Assembly (NCBI GenBank): GCA_937877565.1
Contig: CALFJB010000008.1
Coordinates: 1-52,324 of the forward strand
Reading direction: 5' to 3'
Source: an uncultured Selenomonadales bacterium
Lineage (GTDB): Bacteria > Bacillota > Negativicutes > Selenomonadales > Selenomonadaceae
DNA length: 52,324 bases
Made by a program: the position numbers and the translations under genes. Below, piece by piece: positions 22,462 to 33,400 of this stretch (positions are counted from its first letter, which is position 1; each line of letters starts with the position of its first letter). The notes below the pieces were generated by a model that did not search any database, was not told where the DNA came from, and saw only the letters and a program-made list of their open reading frames with translations.

Positions 22462-24489
22462 ATGGCAAATACTAATGTTGAAGTTGAACTTTTGAGATTT
22501 AGAGACGCCGCAAATAAAGGTTACGCACTTGCCAAAGAAAATTTTGGTAAGATTGAAAATTCTTTGAAGAATGCTGAACAACATATTGAAAAGGTGAACG
22601 CTAAGCAGGATCAAATTCAAAAAGTCCAAAGTACCGTACTTCTTTCCAGACAAAATACCGAACTTCAAGAGTTGAGAAAAAATATTGAGCGTATCAAAGG
22701 AAATATCGAAGACCTGCGCGAAAAGCAAAAAGATTTTACTATTGTAGTTTTTGGTCGGGCAATGTCCGGAAAATCCACGCTGATGGAAATTTTGACGCAC
22801 GGCAAAGGTAATTCTATTGGCAAAGGCGCACAACGTACAACTACAGATATTCGCTCATATTATTGGCACGGCTTAAAAATTATCGATATGCCGAGTATTG
22901 ATTTTTTTGACAACGAACAATCAGACAAAATTGGAATGGAAACGGCGAAAAGCGCGGATTTAATTTTGTTTTTGCTGACAAATGAAACGCCGATAGTTGA
23001 AGAGGCTCAATGTTTGGCGCAACTTAAAATTTTGGGTAAACCAATTTTGGGCGTTATCAACGTCAAGAAAAATCTGAATTTCAAACGCCAAGACGCCGAA
23101 TTGAAAGAATTGAATAAAATTTTTTCACACGACGAAGAAATAAAAAAAATCCTCGCGCAGTTTAAAGATATGTCAAAAAACTTTAATCAAGATTGGAACG
23201 ATATAAAATTTTTGCCGACTCATCTTGCAGCCGCGTATCACGCCGACGCCAATAACAACGCCCAAATTTACGAAGCAAGCCATTTTAACGACGTTAAAAA
23301 TTATATTCTGGAAAAAGTAAAGACTGACGGAAAATTTTTGAGAATCAAAACTTTTGTTGACAGCGTCGCCGTTCCAATGAATATTATCTTAATGAAAATT
23401 TTTGAACACGCGGCAATTTCGCTCAAAGAAAGTAAAATTTTCTTGAACAATTCAAAAAAAATTAAAGCGTGGCAGCAAAATTTTTGGGAGCGTTCACAAA
23501 ATAAACTTTACCAAATTTTCTCGGAGTTGTCTGAAAATCTCAATTACGAAATTTTAAAATTCGCCGAACATAACTACAAAGAAAAAAATATTAACGAAAA
23601 ATGGGCGCAGCGCATCAATCAGTTTGGTTACGTTGAACGTTATCAGCAACTTTTAGAAACAGTTTCAGCCGAATGTTTGGAAGAACTTAAAAAGTTAAAT
23701 GACCATTTGATACAGGAATTGGAAATTTTTTTCAATGGAGAACTTCAAAAAAATATTGGCTTTGAAAGTGCCGAAACTTTTAAAAAATATATCGCTGTAA
23801 CTTTGCCGAAAATTTCAGCAGCTGTACCAAAAATTAATTATTCGCCGGAAGAGATAAATAATAAACACACTTCAATTTTCGGTGCTTTCTTTGAAAGAAA
23901 AGATGTGCAAACTCGTGACGCCAAAAAAAATTTGCAAAGTCAACTTAACGACGCAACCCTTGAAATGCTTGCAAAAATCAACAATCAAGCGCGTTATATT
24001 TTGAACAAACAAATTTTGGGCAACATTAACATATTTATAGACGCGTTAATAAATTATTCTCATATATTGGCACAACTTGGAAAATCTCAAAGTGAAATTG
24101 CCGAAACTTTGATTGGCGATCACGAAGAATTAAATTCGATACTTTTCATGGAGGCAATAAATTACAAAAACGCTGGACACATTTACAAAGTTAAAGCTAC
24201 AATGAGAATACCCGGCGAAATTTCAGTTATCATTGCCGAAGATTCAGACATAGACACGCAAAAAATTTCGGAGCTTTTGGAGGAAAAATTTATTGTAATG
24301 TCGGCGCAAGAAAATTGGAACGATACAATGAAAAAAGTTTTGGAATGTGACTTTGACCTTGATACTTATCAGATTGAAATTGAAACTGACGAAAAAACTT
24401 TTTCCGTAACGCCAAAAGAAAAAATTTCTGAACAAAAATTAAAATTGGCGCAACAAATTTCGCCTTATCCAATTATGAATAATTACTAA
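22462..24489 (+). CDS. Dynamin-like large GTPase
   Basis: 675 residues. The first 90 are a coiled coil. The G domain follows: P-loop FGRAMSGKSTLMEIL (about 96-110), switch I Thr in GAQRTTTDI, G3 IIDMPSIDFF (DxPx in place of DxPG), and a G4-like GVINVKKN. The rest is long helices rich in Lys and Glu, ending in a compact alpha/beta region (IPGEISVIIAEDSDIDTQ). This build, coiled coil plus GTPase plus helical stalk, is that of bacterial dynamin-like proteins, which remodel membranes or act in stress and phage defence. No transmembrane segment is obvious. ATG 22462 follows GGAGG. The exact role is unknown. Confidence 0.75.
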   Translation: MANTNVEVELLRFRDAANKGYALAKENFGKIENSLKNAEQHIEKVNAKQDQIQKVQSTVLLSRQNTELQELRKNIERIKGNIEDLREKQKDFTIVVFGRAMSGKSTLMEILTHGKGNSIGKGAQRTTTDIRSYYWHGLKIIDMPSIDFFDNEQSDKIGMETAKSADLILFLLTNETPIVEEAQCLAQLKILGKPILGVINVKKNLNFKRQDAELKELNKIFSHDEEIKKILAQFKDMSKNFNQDWNDIKFLPTHLAAAYHADANNNAQIYEASHFNDVKNYILEKVKTDGKFLRIKTFVDSVAVPMNIILMKIFEHAAISLKESKIFLNNSKKIKAWQQNFWERSQNKLYQIFSELSENLNYEILKFAEHNYKEKNINEKWAQRINQFGYVERYQQLLETVSAECLEELKKLNDHLIQELEIFFNGELQKNIGFESAETFKKYIAVTLPKISAAVPKINYSPEEINNKHTSIFGAFFERKDVQTRDAKKNLQSQLNDATLEMLAKINNQARYILNKQILGNINIFIDALINYSHILAQLGKSQSEIAETLIGDHEELNSILFMEAINYKNAGHIYKVKATMRIPGEISVIIAEDSDIDTQKISELLEEKFIVMSAQENWNDTMKKVLECDFDLDTYQIEIETDEKTFSVTPKEKISEQKLKLAQQISPYPIMNNY

Positions 24490-24539
24490 GTGCTGTTAAA
24501 TAATTCCAAATTCGCCAAAATGTTTCTAAATTTTTAATT

Positions 24540-24770
24540 TAAATGTACTTTTCTTTTCCAGAGCATGCGCGGTTGCGTTAGCAAGCGTGCTCTTTAGCGA
24601 AAGAAAAGTACCAAAAGAAAGTGCTCTTTGTTCCGCGTATGATTCAATCCTTGAATCAACACGCGGCGGCAGTCATCCTTGACTGCCGGGTTTCCCCTGC
24701 GCTTAAAATTATTATTCAACACGACCTAAATGCACTTTCTTTTTTGGTGTAAAGAAAAGCGCACGTCCTG
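24540..24770. repeat. Mosaic palindromic intergenic element (copy 3)
   Basis: This fills most of the 478-base gap before ispH. Modules: GTACTTTTCTTTT pairs with GAAAGAAAAGTAC, enclosing GAGCATGC/GCGTGCTC. Next, CCGCGT pairs with ACGCGG around GATTCAATCCTTGAATC (about 24645-24675). Then GGCAGTCATCCTTGACTGCC at 24669-24688. Last is a second GCACTTTCTTTT-type motif at 24733. I see no coding potential in 24490-24900. Confidence 0.8.
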
Positions 24771-24913
24771 TGTACATATTTTTCAATTTTGTTTGTAAAT
24801 ATATTCTAAGTGTAATGCTTAATTAAAAAAAATACCCTTTTGAAACTTTAAAAAATGGCAATTTACCTGCAAGATATTGATTCTAAATAATTCTTGTGAT
24901 AAACTTTGCAATG

Positions 24914-24947
24914 GCGGTAAACGGTTGAGGCTATGTTAGTTTACTGC
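24914..24947 (+). promoter_or_regulatory. Leader hairpin before ispH-rpsA
   Basis: GCGGTAAAC (24914-24922) pairs with GTTTACTGC (24939-24947). A competing small hairpin ACCT-GAA-AGGT overlaps the ispH ribosome site region at 24950-24960. It could mediate control of the pair, but no known riboswitch class is recognised. Confidence 0.4.
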
Positions 24948-24967
24948 TAACCTGAAAGGTGGAGGAC

Positions 24968-25789
24968 ATGGAAGTTATTTTGGCAGAGTACTTGGGTTTT
25001 TGTTACGGCGTCAAGCGTGCGATTAAAATTGCAAAGAAACACGCGAACGGCAAAAGTTGTACACTTGGTCCAATAATTCATAATCCGCAAATGGTTGAAC
25101 GTCTTAAAAATGAAGGCGTCGGCGTTACTGAAAATTTGGATTCAATGGACGAAGGCACAATTATAATTCGTTCGCACGGCGTGGGTCCGCAGACTTACGA
25201 AAAAATTAAATCTAAAGGTTTAAATCTTGTCGATGCAACTTGTACGCACGTCAAAAGGGCGCAACGTTCAGCAAAAGAATTGGCAGAGGCAGGTTACAGC
25301 GTAGTTATCATTGGTGAAAAAAATCATCCTGAAGTTAAAAGTATTTTTGAATGGACGGACGGTAAAGCCGTGATAATCGAAACTGAAACTGAAGCGGAAA
25401 ATTTCGCGCAGTGTTCCAAACTCGGTATAGTTTCACAAACAACAATAGCAGCCGAACACTTTAAAAGAATTGTTCTGCACTTGTTGGAAAAGTCAAAAGA
25501 TATTCGTATTTTACGAACGATTTGCACGGCGACGGAACAACGGCAGAAAGCGGCAATAGAGTTAGCGGCAAATGTTGATGTGATGATTGTAGTTGGCGGC
25601 AGAAATAGCGCAAATACAACAAAACTTGCCAAACTTTGCGAAACAAAATGTAAAACGTACCACATAGAAACTGCTGAAGAAATTTTACCGGAATGGTTTA
25701 ACCAATGCAAAAAAGTTGGGATAACAGCGGGAGCCTCAACGCCCGACTGGATTATCAGGGAGGTTCAAATAAAGTGTCAGATGATGTAA
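24968..25789 (+). CDS. ispH: 4-hydroxy-3-methylbut-2-enyl diphosphate reductase
   Basis: 273 residues. The three Fe-S cysteines are in GFCYGVKRA (about 12), DATCTHVKR (about 96) and RTICTATEQRQ (about 193). HNPQMVERL and RSHGVGPQTYE carry substrate-binding His and Ser. It makes IPP and DMAPP in the last step of the MEP isoprenoid pathway. ATG 24968 matches the family start; a GTG at 24959 is less likely. The stop overlaps the next gene by 16 bases, and ispH followed by rpsA is a classic Firmicutes arrangement. Confidence 0.96.
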   Translation: MEVILAEYLGFCYGVKRAIKIAKKHANGKSCTLGPIIHNPQMVERLKNEGVGVTENLDSMDEGTIIIRSHGVGPQTYEKIKSKGLNLVDATCTHVKRAQRSAKELAEAGYSVVIIGEKNHPEVKSIFEWTDGKAVIIETETEAENFAQCSKLGIVSQTTIAAEHFKRIVLHLLEKSKDIRILRTICTATEQRQKAAIELAANVDVMIVVGGRNSANTTKLAKLCETKCKTYHIETAEEILPEWFNQCKKVGITAGASTPDWIIREVQIKCQMM

Positions 25790-26865
25790 AAAATTCTGAG
25801 GATATGGGTAGTTTGCTCGACGCGGCAGGTAGTATGGATAGTATCCATGAAGGCGAAATTGTTGAAGGTACAGTTGTACAGGTAAATCGTAGCGAAGCAT
25901 TTGTTGATATTGGTTACAAGCAAGAAATTCCTATCCCGAAACGTGAACTTGCTTTTCCGGAGCCGGAATCAGCTGAAGACGTTGTAAAAGTCGGCGATAA
26001 AATCGATGTTTATATTCAATCACTCGGCGGCGAAAACGGCGGCGCACTTTCAAAAGTTAAAGCGGACAGAATGAGCGGCTGGAAAGAATTGGAAGCCATT
26101 AAAGAAAACGGCGGAACGGTTAAAGCGAAAGTTACTCAAGTTGTAAAAGGCGGGCTTGTTGCCTTCGTTAATGAAATTCGCGGCTTTATTCCTGCGTCTC
26201 AAATGGAACTTCATTTTGTACGCGATTTATCTGTTTATGTTGATCAAACTATTGAAGCAGTTCCGATTGAAATAGATAAAGCTAAACAACGCCTTGTACT
26301 TTCACGCCGTCCGCTCCTTGAAAAGGAACGCGCAGGCAAACAACAGGAACTTTTTGACAAGTTGGAAGCAGGACAAATTTGCAAAGGCGTTGTTAAACGT
26401 TTGGTAGACTATGGCGCGTTCATTGACGTTGGCGGTATTGACGGCTTAGCGCACATTTCAGACCTTTCTTGGGAAAGAATCAGCAACCCTTCAGAGGTTT
26501 TGAAAGTTGGCGACGAAATTGACGTTTACATTAAAAACGTTGACCCCGAAGCTAGAAGAATTTCGCTTTCAGTGAAAAATACTCAACAAGATCCATGGAT
26601 TGACAAAGCCGAAAAATATTCTGAAGGACAGGAAATTGAAGGCAAAATTGTTAAACTTGCGAAGTTTGGCGCGTTCATGGAAATTGAGCCCGGCTTTGAC
26701 GGTTTAATTCCAATGGGCGAACTTTCAGATCGCAGAATTGAAAATGCTGATGAGGCTGTTCAACTTGACGAAATTGTTAAAGTTAAAATTATGCGTATCG
26801 ACAAGCAGCGCAAACGTATTTCTCTTTCAATCAATCGCGTAAAACGCAACGCCGATAAACAATAA
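25774..26865 (+). CDS. rpsA: S1-domain RNA-binding protein (ribosomal protein S1-like)
   Basis: 363 residues with four S1 repeats: IVEGTVVQVNRSEAFVDIGY, TVKAKVTQVVKGGLVAFVN, CKGVVKRLVDYGAFIDVGG, and IEGKIVKLAKFGAFMEIEPG. Proteobacterial S1 has six; four is usual in Firmicutes. It helps bring mRNA to the ribosome or has a related RNA-binding role. I choose GTG 25774, since GGGAGG lies 10 bases upstream; the open frame extends back inside ispH. It is translationally coupled to ispH. Confidence 0.92.
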   Translation: MSDDVKNSEDMGSLLDAAGSMDSIHEGEIVEGTVVQVNRSEAFVDIGYKQEIPIPKRELAFPEPESAEDVVKVGDKIDVYIQSLGGENGGALSKVKADRMSGWKELEAIKENGGTVKAKVTQVVKGGLVAFVNEIRGFIPASQMELHFVRDLSVYVDQTIEAVPIEIDKAKQRLVLSRRPLLEKERAGKQQELFDKLEAGQICKGVVKRLVDYGAFIDVGGIDGLAHISDLSWERISNPSEVLKVGDEIDVYIKNVDPEARRISLSVKNTQQDPWIDKAEKYSEGQEIEGKIVKLAKFGAFMEIEPGFDGLIPMGELSDRRIENADEAVQLDEIVKVKIMRIDKQRKRISLSINRVKRNADKQ

Positions 26866-26883
26866 TTCTGGAGGGCGTTTCTC

Positions 26884-27327
26884 ATGAAAAAAATTGCGGC
26901 TCTTCTTTGCGGCGCAGTGCTTGCAACTTCCGCCGTTTGTTCAGCTACTGTTTCGCCGGACGTTATCGCAGTCGGCAAAATTGTTCCCGGTATGTCTGTT
27001 TCTGAACTCATTTCAATTTACGGACAACCCGTCAGCAGACACGGCGACGAATTACGCTTTCAAGGCTTCACGGTTGAAGTTGACGACCATAACAGAAATA
27101 TCGTTGAAGAAATTGAAGTTTACAGCGGCACGCTTGCCACTCCAACCGGCGTACAAATTGGACAAAGTTTGGGCGTTTTAAATGATGCCTATGGTCCTGC
27201 AGATAAAGTTGAGGAAGATTGGGGCGAAGCCGAATACGAATACTACAGCCACGATTATTCCAAAAAAATTGAATTTGAAGTCAAAAACGGTGTAATTACA
27301 AAGATTAAATGTAAATCCCAAGACTAA
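26884..27327 (+). CDS. Secreted protein of unknown function
   Basis: 147 residues. MKKIAALLCGAVLATSAVCSA is a Sec signal peptide. Two related halves follow: VGKIVPGMSVSELISIYGQP and VQIGQSLGVLNDAYGPADK, each a GM/GQS-x-x-x-L-x-x-x-YG-P motif. This double motif resembles the BamE/OmlA and beta-lactamase-inhibitor-like fold of small periplasmic proteins. The ATG follows GGAGGG. It lies 18 bases after rpsA, so it may be co-transcribed. Function cannot be assigned. Confidence 0.75.
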   Translation: MKKIAALLCGAVLATSAVCSATVSPDVIAVGKIVPGMSVSELISIYGQPVSRHGDELRFQGFTVEVDDHNRNIVEEIEVYSGTLATPTGVQIGQSLGVLNDAYGPADKVEEDWGEAEYEYYSHDYSKKIEFEVKNGVITKIKCKSQD

Positions 27328-27345
27328 TTGAACGTCATACAAATT

Positions 27346-27420
27346 AAAAAGCCCGCCAATTTTGACGGGTTATTTTTTTTACAAAAATTAAAAAATCCCG
27401 CCTTTCGACGGGCTTTTTTT
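27346..27420. terminator. Tandem terminator hairpins between converging genes
   Basis: First hairpin CCCGCCAATTTTGACGGG (27352-27369) followed by T8. Second hairpin CCCGCCTTTCGACGGG (27397-27412) followed by T7 on the plus strand and, on the minus strand, by a T5 run. Confidence 0.7.
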
Positions 27421-27482
27421 AGGTGACAGGAAACAGTTTTTAAATCTGCATCCTGTATCCTGTCAGCTGTATCCTGTATCCT
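27421..27482. repeat. Heptad-repeat hairpin at the 3' end of the RTX gene
   Basis: Right arm units CATCCTG, TATCCTG, TCAGCTG, TATCCTG, TATCCTA; left arm GTGACAGGAAACAG. Same unit type as 1214-1286. It reaches into the stop codon of the RTX gene. Confidence 0.75.
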
Positions 27483-30400
27483 ATTTATCTTCACCGTAAG
27501 TCAAAATATTTTCGTTTTGTACAAGTTCGGAAATTGTATCTTGAATTTCGGTAACGTCAACTTTTTCTTCGGTTATTGAATCCAATTCAAATTCATCAGT
27601 AACAAAATTATCGTCGTATAAAAGCTCCAAAGTTTTTGCGCTTGCATTGGAGTAAATTTGCGTGGTAGTTTTATTTTTAGAATCTAAAGTTGTAATTTTC
27701 TGCCCGGCACCTTTTGTAACAGTCAAATTGCCATTCGCCGTTTCAAAAATAACGTCCGCGCCATTGAATTTATAATTTGTAAAGTCGCTTTCAAATTTGA
27801 TTTTATCTTTGCCCGCCGCGTAGTCAGTAATTGTATCGTTGCCACTTTCATAAACGAAAACGTCGCTGCCGTCGCCGCCCGTCAAAGTATCGTTACCCGC
27901 GCCGCCATAAAGTGTATCGTTGCCTTTGCCGCCGTCAAGAATATCATTGCCCGCGTCGCCAAAAAGTTTGTCTGAACCGTCATTGCCAAAAATAGTATCG
28001 TTGCCGCCGCCGCCCAAAATTGAATCGCTGCCCTTGCCGCCGTTGATTGAATTTGCCAAAGTATTTGCAACAAGTTTCAACGCGCCGGAGGAAGTCGAGC
28101 CGTCAACACTTAAAATATTACTTGCCAAAGTTTCAGTGATTGAGGCGGTTAAAGTTTCAGCCGTTTTGTTTTCGTTGTAAATTTTGCCTTTTTCGTAAAT
28201 TTTAGTTTCGTCGTTGATTGTAATTTTTTGTCCCGCAGAATTTTTAATTGTCAAAGTGCCGCTACCAACTTTTATTGCAACGTCTTTGGCAGTTGCTGTA
28301 ACGCTTGAAATTGTGCCGTCGATAATAATTTTTTCTCCAGAAGTATAATCAGCGATAACGTCTGCGCCGCCGCCATTTTCATAAATGAAAACATCGTTAC
28401 CGTCGCCGCCGGTTAAAGTGTCGTTGCCTTTACCGCCTGAAAGTGTATCGTCGCCCGCGTCGCCATAAAGTTTATCGTTTCCTGCGTCGCCAAAAATTGA
28501 ATCGTTGCCACTGCCGCCGTAAATTGAATCATTGCCCGCGCCGCCGCTTAAAATATCTTTGCCTGCGCCGCCGAGAATTGAATTGGCTGAAGAGTTGCCG
28601 GTAATTTGAATAGAATTTGTAGCCGTGCCGTCAATATTTTTTATTGAAGTTTTAGCAGGAGTGTAACTCCCGCTATAATTTGCGCTCAAGGTTACGGCAG
28701 TTTGTTTTTCGTCGTAAGTCAGCCCTGATTCATAAATTTGAGTAACGGCTTTATTTTTGGCGTTCAAAGTTGTAATTTTCTGTCCGACGCCGTCAGCTAT
28801 TGTCAGTGAACCGTTCGCCACATTGAAAGTAACATTATTTCCGGTTACAACCGTTCCAGTAATTTCTTCGGCAATTTTAATTTTGTCGTCGCCGGCTTTA
28901 TAGTCCGTGATAAAATCTCTGCCGCCGTCGTAAACAAAAACATCTTTACCCTTGCCGCCGGTTAAGGTGTTGTTACCTGTGCCGCCGGAAATTGAGTCGT
29001 TGCCGTCATCGCCGGAAAGTGAATCGTTGCCACTGCCGCCAAAAATTGAATCATTACCCGCACCGCCTGAAATAAAATCGTTGCCGTTATCGCCATAAAG
29101 TTTATCATTGCCCGCTTCGCCAAAAATTGTATCGTTGCCGTCGCCGCCATTTAACACATCTGCGCCTTTGCCGCTAAGGATCGAATTACTTAAATTGTTG
29201 GCAGTAAATTTAAAAGCGGCTGACATTTTAGAGGCGTCAACAGTTACAACTGCGCTATCCAAAGTTCCTGCAGCTGTCACGGTTGCAGCAGTTTTATTTT
29301 CGTTATAAATTTTGCCTTTTTCGTAAATTTGAATTTCATCATTGATAGTAATTTTTTGTCCTGCAGAATTTTTAATTGTCAAAGTACCGCTACCAACTTT
29401 TATTGCCACATCTTTAGCAGTCGCTGTAACGCTTGAAATTGTGCCGTCGATAATAATTTTTTCGCCAACGGTATAATCTGCGATAACGTCTGCGCCGCCG
29501 CCATTTTCATAAATGAAAACGTCGTTACCATCGCCGCCGGTTAATGTATCGTTGCCTTTACCGCCGCTTAAAGTATCGTCGCCCGCATCGCCATAAAGTT
29601 TATCGTTGCCTGCGTCGCCAAAAATAGAATCGTTATCACTTCCGCCGGAAATTGAATCATTGCCCGCGCCGCCGCTTAAAATATCTTTTCCTGCGCCGCC
29701 GAGAATTGAATTGGCTGAAGAATTGCCGGTAATTTGGATAGAATTTGTAGCTGTGCCGTCAATCGTTTTAATTGCAGGTTTATTCGGCGCGGTGTAAGCA
29801 CTTTCTAAATCTGCGCGAAGAGTTATATCAGTTTGCTTGTCGTTGAAAATTCCTTCAGCAGAATAAATTTTAGCCGTCGCCTTTGCGTTGCCAATGGCAG
29901 AATAAATTTTTTGATTTGCTCCGTCCTTGAAAGTAATTGAACCGTTGCCGACAGTGAAAATTAAATCTTCGTCTTCAACTTTCCAAGCGTCGATACTGCC
30001 GGAAGTAATTTGCAATGAATCATTTTCGCTGAAACCAATAAAATAATCGTTGCCGTCGCCGCTTGCGTACTGATAAATATTTTTGCCTTTTGTTGAGGAA
30101 ATAGAATCATCGCCCGCGCCGCCGTTCAAAGTGTTGCCGGAAGTGCCGCTTGCAAGCGAAATAAAATCGTCGCCCGCGCCGGTATTTATTACAAGTTTAT
30201 TACCGCTGTTAGAAACAGTATCTGAATTTTCGCCGCCGGTTACGGTAGTTTTGCTGTAAGTTCCTTTGGCAAAATTCAGCGCGTAACCTTCAGTAATTTT
30301 AACATTGCCTTGAACAATCGACGCCGCCAATGTAACAGTTTTGCTTTCTTCGTCGAAGGAAATATAATTTGCATTTGCGTTACTTTTCAAGCCGGTAACT

Positions 30401-33400
30401 TGAATTTGACTGGAGCCTACAATTTCTTCTTGATAAATAATCTGATTATCAACAACGCCGTAACCTTCAACGGTAACAGGAACATAATCTGCAACGCCGT
30501 TTGAAATTTTCCAAACATTGGAATTATCAGTTTTTGTAACGTCGTCCGCAAGCTCCAAATTGTAGCCGTCTGAAATTGTAACCGTGCTGTCTTTAGAAAG
30601 TGCGTTCGCAGAAATTATTACTGTTTTTTCGTCGGCAAATTCAAAATCGTCAGCAGTTGCATTTTCGCTAATCCCGCTAATTGTGATGCTGTCGCCGTAA
30701 GTTGCAGTTTTTGTATCAGTATTTACTTCCCAAAATTCTACGCCTAACAAATTGCCAAGTTTTGCAGTTTTGTCTCCGTTCAAAATTTTCACATTTGAAT
30801 AATCAAAAATATTTTCAACGTCTTGAAGTGTCAATTTAACTTTGCCCAAATTAAGAACGCCATTTGCAAAAGTTGCCGCTGAAACTGCACTGCCCAAAGA
30901 AATTATATCGTCTGCAGAAAAATCTTCAATCGTCGCCGTAACTTCACCGCCGAAAACAAGCGTATCATTACCGCTGCCGGAATTAATTGAAATATTTTTA
31001 GAGTCGCTGATTGAAATAAAATCGTCGCCGCTGACACTTTGACTATAGTGATAGTCGCCCTTAATATAAAAAGTTCCGTTGCTGTTTGTAACATTGCTGA
31101 TTGATATTGAATCATTGCCAGCATCACCGGAAATATAAAAATAACCGTCACTTTGTGTAATATTTTTTACTGATATTGAGTCTTCGCCTTCACCACTGGT
31201 AAAGCTCCAACCACCGCCGGTTTGTGTAACATCTGAAATTTTTATTGTGTCATTGCCTTCTCTAATGATAAAATTCAAAACTCCGCTGTTTTGCGTAACA
31301 TTGCTTACGGATATTGAATCATCGCCAGCATTGCTGTCAAAATAAATATAGCCATTACTTTGACTTATTCCGCTTAAAGATATTGAATCGCTGTAATTGC
31401 TGCCGATAAAATTCAAAACACCTCCAGTTTGTGTAATATTGCTTACGGAAATTGAATTACTGTCAACATAACTGTAAATATAAAAATCGCCGCCGTTTTG
31501 TATAACCTCTGCAACTTTTATTGAATCAGTGCCTTCATTGTCGAAAATATAAAAATTGCCTTCATTTTGCGTTATGTTGCTTACAGAAATTGAATTATTG
31601 AAACTTCCGCCAATAACGCTTGAATTAGTTTCATTTGTAATTTTCAATAAGTAGTTTTCTGAAGTATAGAAATCAGTTTCGTATGAAACCAAACTTTCTT
31701 CAACAACAACGAAATTATCTTCAATGGTTATGCCGGGAATTTCGCCGTTCACAACTTCCACGCCGTCCAAATTCAAGTTGTATACTTCTGCAACAGAAAA
31801 ATCATCGACTAAGTAAGTTGCGTTAGCTCCTTCAATCGTCCAACCTGTATAGGGATTCAAGTCAAGATAATCTTCTAAATTTTGTGTTCTGATATACCCG
31901 CGCCCCGAGCCGTCATTAAGCGGCTCAAAATAACTTACCTTGAGTTTTTTCAAATCTGAAAGCTCAACACCTTCAAAAAAGAGATCGACGTTATATTCTT
32001 CATCATCTTCAAAAGTTGCCGTGATGATACTGCCCAAAGATTTTGTCATTGTGGATTTAATCACATTGCCGAAATATAAAACATCTTCAGCTGGATTTAT
32101 ATTTTCAATTACTAAATTTGCAACGTCGTGAGATTTTGCAATTCTGATAGTATCTGCGCCCTTGCCGCCATAAATTGTATTTTCGCCGTTATACACGTCA
32201 AAATAATCGTTGCCGTCGCCGCCGTTAATTGAACTGTAAGAACTGAAAATTATAATTTTGTCGTTGCCCGCGCCTGCATTTATGGTATTGTCTGAAGCCG
32301 AAACATTAATAGAATCATCGCCTGCGCCAACGTCAATGTAATTGTAAGCAGCTGAACCTTCAATATTTGTATATTTAACAAATTTAACAGTATCATTGCC
32401 CGTTCCGGTTTTAATTGTAGTTTTTGAACCGCTCAAAGAAATATAATTGTTGCCGCCGCTAATATTCAAGTTATTATTTTTTGAATCAAAATCAAAGCCA
32501 ATACTATCATCGCCGCCGCCGAGTGAAATATAATTGTCATTGCCGAAAATTTCAACAGTATCACTTCCGCTACCGGCGCGAATTGTATTTTTATCGCTGT
32601 AATTTTCAATGTAATTATCGCCGTTGCCAAGATTAACAGAATTTTCAACGCCCGCAATTTCAACAGTATCTGAACCGTTGCCTGAAGAAATTGTGTTACG
32701 ACTGCCGAAAGCTCCCAAATTCCAGTTGCCGCTACTTGCAGAAACAGATTGACGAATTCCGGCGGCAGGCGTGTAAGTGTAATTTTCAGCCGAGCCTATG
32801 CTATAATTTGAATCGTTTTCAATGGTGGTTGCAGTTTCAGTGTTGCCTGTTAAATTGGCGTAATAAGTTTCATTTTTGCCGCTAAGTTTTACATTTACAA
32901 CAGTTTCGCCTAAGGCTGAATTGGATTCTGTTTGTACAGCGACTTTTTTTGCAAAGTAGCGCAGGAGCATATAACCGCCCGCGTAAGAATCTTCATTGCC
33001 TGTACCTGCATCACTCAAATTTAAGGCGTCTTCAAGTCTTACCGTTCCGGATTGAACGGCGGTTGTATCTGTTCCAACATTTGTTGTATTTCCTGCCGCC
33101 AAGTCCCAAATTCTTGTAACGCGTTCGTCGTCTATACCGTGAACCAATTCGGCTAAACCTTCAGTAATGAATTGCGGAAGAACATCAAAGTTTTTAACAT
33201 TCGCCTTCATTATTGCGTGAGTAAGTTCATGCGCTAAAGTCCTGTCTAAATATGAAATTGCGCCGTCGCCGTTTTCATCAGTTTCAGTAATTCCGGCTAA
33301 AGGCGTTAAATTTATTCCAAGTACCAGATCGTCGCCATCGCTTGTAACAAGTGCTTGAGTGCCTCCACTTGTGCCACTGTAAAAGAACACTTTAATTTTA

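Noticed and set aside
22429..22833. 134-codon minus-strand frame overlapping the start of the dynamin-like gene
   Set aside because: It overlaps a well-supported gene completely, its translation has no recognisable domain, and it lacks a ribosome site.
24490..24900. Possible small gene in the 478-base gap before ispH
   Set aside because: The sequence is dominated by hairpin modules, with no ribosome site followed by a sustained reading frame.
25705..25773. Extended N-terminus of the S1 protein inside ispH
   Set aside because: The frame is open, but the GTG at 25774 has a strong GGGAGG upstream and the extra residues do not resemble S1 proteins.
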